From the NCBI RefSeq assembly GCF_017591425.1, contig NW_024465886.1:714501-778500 (forward strand): a stretch of DNA of 64,000 nt, written 5' to 3'. This stretch comes from Ochotona curzoniae. Lineage: Eukaryota > Chordata > Mammalia > Lagomorpha > Ochotonidae. Shown here piece by piece: positions 11,281 to 18,650 of the stretch. The notes under the pieces were generated by a model. It ran no database searches, had not been told where the DNA came from, and saw only the letters and a list, made by a program, of their open reading frames with translations. Numbering within the stretch: position 1 is the stretch's first letter; every line of letters starts with the position of its first letter. A program made the position numbers and the translations under genes.

Positions 11281-13009
11281 GTCAAAGGAGAGAGCTGTTT
11301 AGTTACAGTTAGAATGTAACTACATCACAGACAAAACTCTTTCCTAATTAATAGTAGAGACTTCACCTGTGACAGTGCCAGCAGAAGGCCCGTTTGAGCT
11401 CGTGGGAATTGGGAATTCTGTCACTTCCTGCTTTCTCTTCTGTTTCCGGGTCACCATTCCTCTGAATAAAGTGAGGAGAGCCAGAACGAGTCCCAGAGGG
11501 GCGGCGAGCCCTCCGGACTGGGTACATCTCACATCTGGGAAGGAGATCAAAGCAAAAGCAAAAAATAGATTTTCTTTTTCCTTTTGATTGAATTACTCCC
11601 CCTGGTTGGCTGTGGATCATTCATTTTTGGAAACGAGATAATTGTAACAGCTGTCTGTGAGAGCAAGCGGCGAGCTGGCTTTGTTCCAGGAGAAAGCAGA
11701 TTCAGACGATGAACTTACCCAGAATAACAACCTTAAAGAGTTTGTATAATTAAACTGGGCACATGGAATCAATCATTTTATACATAAGGCCATGAATCCT
11801 GGCATGGGATAAAAAGACTTGCCAAAGGGCTCAAGAACCAGAAATGTACATTTTGTAGATTGCTGAGTGATGGTTTTTCTTGTGTCTGCAATCATAGTTG
11901 AAAAGACTCAAGAAATACAGCAGAGCGGCTGTTGCGATGGCCAGACACAGGTGTGTTCTGTCCGTTGCATCTGCCGTCTGCCGTAGCACGGGTCTGTCAT
12001 ACGAGCTGCCACTTCCTGTGGGTGGGTTAGCTTTGGAGAGGATGGCCCGGCGAGGGTTGGCAAGGTGGTGACTGGTGTTTGAATGCTCATCCTGCCGTTG
12101 GGCACAGCGGTGAAGCCACGAAGAAGCAGTGTTGTAAATGTTTTTGCAAAGTGAATTGAAATCATTCGTCTTTCATTTTCATTTGCTTGCACTTTCTAAT
12201 ATAGGAGACCTCAGATTTTTACTAGTCATTCATTTTTCTTTTCAAGTGAGCATTAAAAATAAATTGTGGGGAAAGCAGCCACCCTACATGTATGGCGGCA
12301 GGAGAGAGTGACATGAGACACGGCTGAGCAAAGGGGCAGTGGCGTGGCCAGCTCGGCCTTGCATCCCGGGAGCCCGGGACAGACCGGAGGACCCCACCCA
12401 GCTCTGTGGCCTCGGGGCTCCGCGCAGGAGGAGGACCGGCCCCAGGCCTGCAGGAAGAGCAGATTCCGGAAGCACCTTGCCAGCATGAGGAGTGTTAGAG
12501 AGAGAGGGGCTTCCACGTCAGAAACTTGGGGCGTTGCTCTGGATGGTAAGGAAGGCGAGCAGTTTCAATTCTGTCAGCTTCACCTTGGTCCCAAGCTCGC
12601 CCTCCTGCGCTTTCCCACCTCTGCACTTGAGAGTCATGGTGTTTGATCTTATCATGTGTGCGTCAACTGTTACGAACTCAGCATCTGCTTCACAGGAAAC
12701 TGGTCTCATGGTTTGCACAGCTTGTAGGCCCAGGACCAGCACCCTGTGACCGAGCCTGGGTTACAGTCCTGGCCGCACTGCTGAGCCCAGTTGCTGCCAG
12801 GCTGTGCTCTGGGCAACAGTGGGAGAGGGCTCCGGTGCTGAGTTCCTGCCACTCACATGGAGATTTGCCACAGGGTCCGAGATTCTGCCTTCAGCTTGGG
12901 CCCGCCGTGGCTTCTGCGAACATTTGGGTACTAGACAGTGGACAGTTGTATCTGCATTTCTGGGCATTCAAGGTAAATAACAATTTGAAAAAAAATAGTA
13001 AAAAAAACT
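11281..13009. other. unassigned host DNA
   Basis: The 12300-12500 part is GC-richer. No exon, RNA or repeat is recognised. Confidence 0.4.
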
Positions 13010-13330
13010 GGGTCTGATGCAGTAGCTTCATGGCCAAAGTCCTCACCTTGCACGTGCCAGGATCCTATATGAGCACTGGATCTGATCCCAGCAGCCCCAC
13101 TTCCCTCCAGCTCCCTGCTTGTGATCTGAGAAAGTAGTCAAGGGTGGCCTAAAGCCTTTGGACCCTAAACCCGCGTCAAAGACCCAGAAGAGGCCTCAGA
13201 CTTCTGGCTTCGGATCTGTGTAGCTCTGGCTGTTGGGGCCACTTGGGGAGTGAATCATCAGATGGAAGATCTTCCCTCTCTCTCCTTCTCTCTGTATATG
13301 TAACTTTCCAATAAAAATAAAATGAAAGTA
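13010..13330 (+). repeat. CSINE
   Basis: Near full length: 'aaagtcctcaccttgcacgt', 'agctccctgcttgtgatctg', 'ttctggcttcggatctgtgt', 'cacttggggagtgaatcatc' and tail 'tttccaataaaaataaaatg'. Confidence 0.93.
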
Positions 13331-13504
13331 ACAAAAAAAAAGTCAAAAAAATTGTAAACATACTGTTCTGGTAGATAATTAGATGAAATCAAATCTGTTT
13401 TAAAAATTTTTGTTAAATGGGCAAATAAAACTGCATACCTTATATACCAAGATATATATACCATGATATCATTCTAGAATAGCTAAATCAAGATAATTAA
13501 TATT

Positions 13505-13670
13505 ATCTGCTTCCAGGTCCCCGGGGAGGTCAGGCTGTGGGGTGTTGGGAGCTGCTTCTAGGTCCCCCGGGGAGGTAGGACTGTGGGGCATCCGGAGCCG
13601 CTTTCCCAGGCAAGTCCGCCGAGAGCTGAAGCCGAGCTGGAACCCATGCGTGGTGCTGGAGATGCAATTT
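13505..13670 (-). repeat. decayed CSINE containing a 45-bp tandem duplication
   Basis: The segments 'ctgcttccaggtccccgggg' (13507) and 'ctgcttctaggtcccccggg' (13552) are a 45-bp tandem repeat. The following 'gctttcccaggcaagtccg' and 'gagctggaacccatgcgtgg' keep the order of a minus-strand CSINE head half. Confidence 0.55.
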
Positions 13671-13969
13671 TTTGTTAGAATCTTTCTGCCTTACAGACAC
13701 TTGAACCATTTATGAAGCTGATAGATAATTCAACCATGGCTTCAATACATTGTTGTCAAGTTCTTGCTTCTCTGAGTCGACGAGAAGCTTTCTCGAACCC
13801 ACGCTTGTCCCGGTTGGGCATCCATCCATCCGGGTCCCGCAGGATGGCCCACTGACCTCGCCAAGGACGGTCATGCCACTCTCCTGTCTCTCTTGGAGGA
13901 CTAGCCACTACTCTGCAAAGTCAGCTTTCTGCCTCGCACCTCCAGGTGCTTGCTGGGGTTTCATCTAGC
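13671..13969. other. left flank of the ERV
   Basis: Host-like DNA, CT-rich near its end. It contains no R-U5 sequence matching the right-hand LTR (no TGTCGCGCCC, no AATAAA with the same context), so the 3' LTR is not continued here. Confidence 0.6.
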
Positions 13970-13979
13970 CTCTCTGGCC
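13970..13979 (+). repeat. 10-bp direct repeat flanking the ERV, left copy
   Basis: CTCTCTGGCC, identical to 20317-20326 at the other end of the element. It may be a target-site duplication or LTR sequence shared by the two ends. It is longer than the 6 bp normally made by betaretroviral integrases. Confidence 0.55.
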
Positions 13980-14033
13980 GGCGCCATTTTGGGTACGGCA
14001 TGTAACCAGTATATACAGATATGGCTGGCAACA
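13980..14033 (-). repeat. 3' LTR, start of U3 only
   Basis: Immediately after the polypurine tract the minus strand reads TGTTGCCAGCC and continues to an 'aaaatggcgcc' block, similar in layout to the start of IAP LTRs. After about 54 bases the LTR stops. The expected promoter, R and U5 are absent, while the right-hand LTR contains exactly those parts. Confidence 0.75.
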
Positions 14034-14047
14034 TCTCCCTCCTTCTT
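14034..14047 (-). promoter_or_regulatory. polypurine tract (plus-strand primer)
   Basis: The minus strand reads AAGAAGGAGGGAGA directly before the LTR start TGTTGCC. This all-purine run at the U3 border is the expected RNase H-resistant primer for plus-strand DNA synthesis, and it fixes the 3' LTR start at 14033. Confidence 0.9.
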
Positions 14048-14069
14048 ATACAATAGAAAAATAAACTGG

Positions 14070-14212
14070 TATGGGCCTGTCTTAGGTTGTAGACTCAAGG
14101 CGCACGATCCGTCATAGGGAGGCTGCGTGGCTTGACGTAGTCCCTGTCTTAGACCGATAATTGTCTGGGTCTATCTTACCCGTCATGGGCTACAACCGCG
14201 GTGGTTGTAAAG
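14070..14212 (-). promoter_or_regulatory. constitutive transport element (CTE)-like RNA export element
   Basis: The region between env and the polypurine tract holds two half-sites. Half one has ATGACGGGTAAGA (14174-14186) and CTAAGACAGG (14143-14152), bridged by a 6-bp stem (14168-14173 with 14150-14155). Half two has ATGACGGATCG (14105-14115) and CTAAGACAGG (14076-14085). The order and wording match the two NXF1/TAP-binding internal loops of the type D simian retrovirus CTE, which exports unspliced RNA, and the position before the 3' LTR is also the same. A 7-bp hairpin (14191-14197 with 14203-14209) lies just upstream on the minus strand. Export activity is inferred. Confidence 0.8.
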
Positions 14213-14417
14213 AGCAATGTCTCGACAAGTTAGTTATAAGATTGACTACCCTCTCGCGTGCAATGGATAAGACCTGCGAGGTGCAAGGGCTAGTCAGGTG
14301 CATTATGCATCATGCTCGAACTCAGTGCAATGCCATAATGACCTGAGGTGCAGGAGCCATGATGTCCATGCTCTTAACTAAGCCTGTTGAAGCATGCTCA
14401 ACCATACCATGGGGGAG
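14213..14417 (-). other. ERV 3' untranslated segment between env remnant and CTE
   Basis: No conserved frame is visible. It contains an AT-palindromic gcattatgcatcatgc stretch near 14300 and may form flanking stems of the CTE. Confidence 0.5.
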
Positions 14418-14760
14418 TCACCATACTGCATGGCTAGTAGGGCTTGATGTATTGTCACACAATCTCGCTGAGCGCGGTGTCTCAAACGACACAGGCAAAA
14501 AAAGGCATAAGGCACAGCCTGCACATAAGAGCAGAATCAGCACAACCACTCCCACCCATTCCTTAATATGGGAAGTGATGTTCCAAATCCAAGTGGCCAG
14601 GGTTTCAGCAACAACAGGATCCACCCGTGTAGAATTAATCTGGACAATGGCAATTCTCAACTCCGACTGTAAAATATCAAATTCTCTCGTCCAATTTCCT
14701 AAAAGATAGGAAGAAAGCTGGCAAGAAAGATTAGCAGCCATTGAAACATTTTGAAAAGGA
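14418..14760 (-). pseudogene. env remnant: C-terminal TM part
   Basis: The frame shows N-glycosylation sequons (NLS, NWT, NST, NIT), a heptad-like stretch (FDILQSELRIAIVQINSTR), a tryptophan-containing pre-membrane stretch ending KEW, then a strongly hydrophobic anchor (VGVVVLILLLCAGCALCLFL) and a short tail. This is the end of a betaretroviral transmembrane subunit. The furin site, fusion peptide and CX6CC loop that should precede it are absent, so membrane fusion is not possible from this copy. It is in a different frame from the upstream env piece. Confidence 0.8.
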
Positions 14761-14956
14761 ATATAAGTAACACATAAACCTTGACACTAAAATTCTCAGG
14801 AGACGCTTGAAAACAAAGCGTGTCCTGTAGGGAGAATAAAAAATTACTCATATTCTCCTTAATATCATCATAAGGGAGAAAAGGCAAATCCAAAGAAGAA
14901 AAATCGAGGAAACGCTCGGGCTGAGTGGGCGACCGGTAAGGGTCATGGAAAAACAC
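14761..14956 (-). pseudogene. env remnant: surface-subunit fragment
   Basis: An open stretch of about 65 codons follows the pol stop by about 20 bases and includes FHDPYRSPTQPERF. It lies where env should begin, but no convincing signal peptide or surface-subunit fold is left. The frame breaks around 14780 before the TM-like frame takes over. It could instead be a piece from inside the surface subunit brought next to pol by deletion. Confidence 0.55.
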
Positions 14957-14976
14957 TCAAAACTCCTCATCGTGGC

Positions 14977-17727
14977 TCAGCAATCACGATCCTCACAAGC
15001 GCCATACAGACCATTAGTTGCACCATCAGCCGTGTTTGCACTGGGCGGGGCACCATTGTCCTGTGGGATTGTAGGAGGAGTTTCTGATTGCGGGTCTGCA
15101 TGAATCTTCCCCAAGTCAGATCCTCGTGCAAGCGCTCCAGCAGTTGCAGAAACGTCAGAAGGCGGTGATGGACAGGAACGAGTCAATCGAGCTGGAACCC
15201 AAACCGGAACTGGGGCGTCCTGTGGAAACACACAAATGGCTCCTCGAGCCTGCCTAATAACTGGGTCTGGGCCCTTCCATTTGGACTCCAGAACATCCTT
15301 CCACTTGACCCAAGATTGCTCTTGCGCCGTCTTGAGGGAATGACGATCTGCAGCACTGAGGCCTTTCTCATCCAGCTGTAAAAAATTGATGGTGAAGAGA
15401 GCCAGGGCTAGAGTGGCCCGAGGGCTCTGACTGGCGAGGCCAAGCGATTCCCAGGTGGTTTTTTGCTTTTGCAACAATTCCTTAATAGAGCGATGAGCAC
15501 GTTCGATTATCCCCTGACCTTGTGGATTATAAGGGATGCCAGTCACTAATTTAACGCCCATCTTCATGCAAAAATCACGAAATTTGGCTGAAGTATAGGC
15601 GGGGCCATTATCAGTCTTAATACACTCAGGTTTACCCCATGCGGCCCATGCTTCTAAGCAATGTTGGATTACATGGATGGCCTTCTCCCCAGTTAGAACT
15701 GATGCAAAGAGCACACCAGAAAAAGAGTCCACGGATACATGAACAAATTGGTTCCTCCCAAAGGATGGGACGTGCGTCACATCCATCTGCCACAATTGAT
15801 TGGGTCTCAATCCCCTAGGATTGACCCCCTCATGTGAAGCAGGTCTAAATTCGCAGCAGGCAGGGCAATCAAGAACTATCTGGCGCGCTTCCTTTCTAGT
15901 GATCCCAAATCGGAGTCTGAGGGTCTGGGCTGAAACATGAAATTGTGAATGAAACTGGCGGGCTTTCTCCCCTGAGGATGGTGGAGACACCATCATAATC
16001 ATGATTTGGGTTCTGGTGGCGGCATCGGCAAGAGCATTCCCTCGAGCTAATGGCCCTGGTAAACCTGAATGAGCTCGGATATGGGTTATATAAAAGGGGT
16101 GGCTTCTATGCCAGATGGCCTGTTGAATTTGTTTAAAGAGATCCGCCACCGGGCCGGACCCTGAAATAGAGCCAGCGGCCTCCAAAACATTCACTGCATT
16201 AACTACATATTGAGAATCAGAAACAATATTCAAAGGTTCTAGAAAGGTTTGTAAGGCAAAAAGCACCATATGGCATTCAACCCTCTGAGGAGAAACCGTC
16301 GCAAAGGTCTTTTTTATCACAGTATCTCCGGCAACTAAGGCTCCGGCTCCTGTCGAGGAACCGTCAGTAAAAATTGTAAGAGCACCAGGGAGAGGACAGG
16401 CACTGGTTCTTATCGGAAAGACCACAGGATGTCGCTGTAAAAATTGTAGTAATGGATGCCTTGGAAAATGATTATCAAAAATTCCCTGATAGATAAACAT
16501 TAGGATGGACCACTCATTGCTACACCCACTCAGCACTTGTAATTGCTGAACAGTATAGGGGACTATTATGCGGTCCGGATGACGCCCAAAATGAATTAAG
16601 GCTAATTTTAATCCTTTAAACACTATTGACGCGATCGCAGATGGATACCATTGAATAGACTTAATCTGAGAAACCTGAGAATGAATCCAAAGTAACGGGC
16701 CCTGTTGCCATAATACAGCAGTGGGGAAAACTTCTGTAGGCAATACACATAGCTCAAAAGGCTGATTTTGATCTAGGCGTACTAATTGAGCCTTTTCAAT
16801 AGCTTCCTGGACTTTTATTATGACCTGTTGTGCCTCATGGGTGAGGGTTCGCCTGGAAGCGAGATCAGAATCGCCTTCAAGCAGAGCAAACAAAGGCCGT
16901 AACTCTTGAGAAGAGATCTTAAGGAAGGGTCGCAACCAATTAATATCCCCCACTAATTTCTGAAAATCATTCAAAGTTCGCAAATGAGAAATCTTGAGGC
17001 TTATCTTTTGAGGCTTAATATATGTTTCTGTAATTAAAGACCCTAAGAAGGCTTTCACCTGCTGCATTTGAACCTTCTCGGATGAAATTATAAGGCCATA
17101 ATCCTGTAGAGCCCGCTTCAGATCAACGTAAATCTGTAACAACTGATCTTGCTTTTGAGCACAAATTAAAATATCGTCCATATAATGGACGACGCGGGCC
17201 GCTGGAAAACGATCTCGCAATGGTTGTAACACTTGGGCAACATAGAGTTGACACATAGTAGGACTGTTAGCCATCCCCTGGGGCAAACTTTTCCATTGAT
17301 ATCGCTTATCTGGCTCTTCATGATTAATGGAGGGAATAGTAAAAGCAAACCTCTCCCTATCCTTCGATGCTAACGGTATAGAAAAAAAGCAATCCTTCAA
17401 ATCAACCACTAATAACGGCCATTGCTTAGGGAGGGATGACAAAACTGGAAGGCCACGTTGAACGGGACCAAAGCACTGCATCTGTGCATTTACAGCTCTT
17501 AAATCATGTAGGAGACGCCACTTTCCTGATTTCTTTCTGATAACAAAGATAGGAGTATTCCAGGGAGAAACAGAGGGCTCCAGATGTCCCAAATGTAGCT
17601 GTTCCTGAACTAATTGTTGAGCAGCTTGGCATTTTTCAAGAGAAAGCGGCCATTGGGGAACCCAAACCGGCTCTGCTGTTTTCCAAGGTATGGGCAGCTG
17701 CGTGCCAATGGCCGCTACTAAAAACCC
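14977..17727 (-). CDS. pol: Pol: reverse transcriptase, RNase H, integrase
   Basis: The frame is open from the pro-pol slippery site (17727) to the stop at 14977, about 917 codons; the numbering here starts at the TTG at 17592. Reverse transcriptase has LVVDLKD (Asp64), LPQGMANSP (103-111) and YMDD (137-140). RNase H has FTDGSS (Asp410), Glu439, SDSQY (Asp459) and Asp523. Integrase has the zinc motif H548-x3-H552-x23-C576-x2-C579 and the catalytic triad D604, D661, E697 with 35 residues between the last two, the D,D35E spacing. A W-rich C-terminal domain (WVKWKDVLESKWKG) follows. All catalytic residues I can check are present and there is no internal stop. It has no initiator of its own and is expected only as a Gag-Pro-Pol frameshift product. 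Confidence 0.97.
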   Translation of the reverse strand, partial: GFLVAAIGTQLPIPWKTAEPVWVPQWPLSLEKCQAAQQLVQEQLHLGHLEPSVSPWNTPIFVIRKKSGKWRLLHDLRAVNAQMQCFGPVQRGLPVLSSLPKQWPLLVVDLKDCFFSIPLASKDRERFAFTIPSINHEEPDKRYQWKSLPQGMANSPTMCQLYVAQVLQPLRDRFPAARVVHYMDDILICAQKQDQLLQIYVDLKRALQDYGLIISSEKVQMQQVKAFLGSLITETYIKPQKISLKISHLRTLNDFQKLVGDINWLRPFLKISSQELRPLFALLEGDSDLASRRTLTHEAQQVIIKVQEAIEKAQLVRLDQNQPFELCVLPTEVFPTAVLWQQGPLLWIHSQVSQIKSIQWYPSAIASIVFKGLKLALIHFGRHPDRIIVPYTVQQLQVLSGCSNEWSILMFIYQGIFDNHFPRHPLLQFLQRHPVVFPIRTSACPLPGALTIFTDGSSTGAGALVAGDTVIKKTFATVSPQRVECHMVLFALQTFLEPLNIVSDSQYVVNAVNVLEAAGSISGSGPVADLFKQIQQAIWHRSHPFYITHIRAHSGLPGPLARGNALADAATRTQIMIMMVSPPSSGEKARQFHSQFHVSAQTLRLRFGITRKEARQIVLDCPACCEFRPASHEGVNPRGLRPNQLWQMDVTHVPSFGRNQFVHVSVDSFSGVLFASVLTGEKAIHVIQHCLEAWAAWGKPECIKTDNGPAYTSAKFRDFCMKMGVKLVTGIPYNPQGQGIIERAHRSIKELLQKQKTTWESLGLASQSPRATLALALFTINFLQLDEKGLSAADRHSLKTAQEQSWVKWKDVLESKWKGPDPVIRQARGAICVFPQDAPVPVWVPARLTRSCPSPPSDVSATAGALARGSDLGKIHADPQSETPPTIPQDNGAPPSANTADGATNGLYGACEDRDC
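17646..17715 (-). promoter_or_regulatory. pro-pol frameshift stimulatory stem
   Basis: GCGGCCATTGG (minus strand, 17715-17705) is exactly complementary to CCAATGGCCGC (17656-17646). A flanking A-T pair makes a 12-bp stem closing a 48-nt loop. It begins 4-5 nt after the slippery heptamer, the usual spacing for a -1 frameshift stimulator. Whether the long loop folds into a pseudoknot is not clear. Confidence 0.75.
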
Positions 17728-18650
17728 AGACCTTTACGGCCTGGATTTCCCCGGGGCTCAATTGGCTGGACAATACCTTGACTCTGTTTACCTAAACCCT
17801 TTCCTTGAATATAGCCCATTTTATCCATCAACTTTTGAGAGACTTCAGAATAACCGGAGGCATTAGAGACTAGTCGTATCCCCATCTGTTTAAGAATATC
17901 TCTTCCCCAAAGGCAAACCGGTAGGTTCAGGACATAGGGTGTGACTGTCCCGCAATTGCCTTCCTTATCCTTCCACTGTAGGGCTCTGGCACTTTGGGAT
18001 GGAGCTTGTTCAAACCCCAGACCGCGTAGGCTGTGAGAAGTTTGAATCAAAGGCCAATCACGCGGCCAATACTTGGAGGTTATGATGCTCTTATCAGCTC
18101 CTGTGTCTAAAAGCCCCATAAACGGTCTATTCTCTATTTGCAACTCAAGCATGGGTCTATCGACCATATCCATCATTAAATTTATATAAGGAACCTCTAC
18201 TCGGGTCTGGACAGTCTTGTCTGCACTAATTAAAGCTGGTAAAAATATGAGTTGGGCTATAGGATCACCTGGCGCAACAGCAAAAACACCTCGTGCAACT
18301 GAGCACAGCACTGAAAAAGAGCTAGCTTCCGGATGTAAAATTCCAGGTGTTACAATAAAACCTTGAGAGCTCAAGGCTGCTCGGCCTATCACAAGCCCGA
18401 CCGCACCGGGTGGTACCGTGTCTGTTAAGATGACCGGTACCGGCGTAATGCCGTCCTCTGGTTTTAAGAGGACTCCGGTGGCGGCACAGAGGTCCAGGCT
18501 TGCAGGGTGTCGCTCCTGGCAGGGTTCCCTCGTGCCTGACGGAAGAGTGCCCGATCGGTCGAGGGGACCTGGGCCTTCGGTCCCCATCTCCCGTTTTTTG
18601 ACTCCTGGCTCGAGAGAGGGCGTCCTCCTATGTCCTTCACTGACTTGCAC
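17718..18650 (-). CDS. pro: Pro: dUTPase, aspartic protease, G-patch
   Basis: Open for 310 codons from an ATG inside gag, but expected to be entered by -1 frameshifting at 18593-18599 (residues 18-19 of this frame). Residues about 52-140 are dUTPase-like (ATGVLLKP, PGDPIAQLIFLP), as in betaretroviral pro genes. The retropepsin follows with LLDTGADKS (active-site DTGA at 182-185) and the conserved GRDIL (249-253). Residues 271-310 form a glycine-rich G-patch ending in GRKGLGF at the stop, a hallmark of betaretroviral proteases. It should cleave Gag and Gag-Pro-Pol during maturation. The C-terminal dUTPase motifs are not obvious, so dUTPase activity is uncertain; the protease looks intact. Confidence 0.95.
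   Translation of the reverse strand: MQVSEGHRRTPSLEPGVKKREMGTEGPGPLDRSGTLPSGTREPCQERHPASLDLCAATGVLLKPEDGITPVPVILTDTVPPGAVGLVIGRAALSSQGFIVTPGILHPEASSFSVLCSVARGVFAVAPGDPIAQLIFLPALISADKTVQTRVEVPYINLMMDMVDRPMLELQIENRPFMGLLDTGADKSIITSKYWPRDWPLIQTSHSLRGLGFEQAPSQSARALQWKDKEGNCGTVTPYVLNLPVCLWGRDILKQMGIRLVSNASGYSEVSQKLMDKMGYIQGKGLGKQSQGIVQPIEPRGNPGRKGLGF
17721..17727 (-). promoter_or_regulatory. pro-pol -1 slippery heptamer GGGTTTT
   Basis: The minus strand reads G-GGT-TTT in the pro frame and is followed directly by the pro stop codon TAG (17718-17720). It fits X-XXY-YYZ, and a -1 slip moves ribosomes into the pol frame, which is open from here. Confidence 0.8.

Noticed and set aside
13671..13969. 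Possible continuation of the 3' LTR into the left flank
   Set aside because: None of the R-U5 words of the right LTR (AATAAA context, GGGCGCGACA end) occur here.
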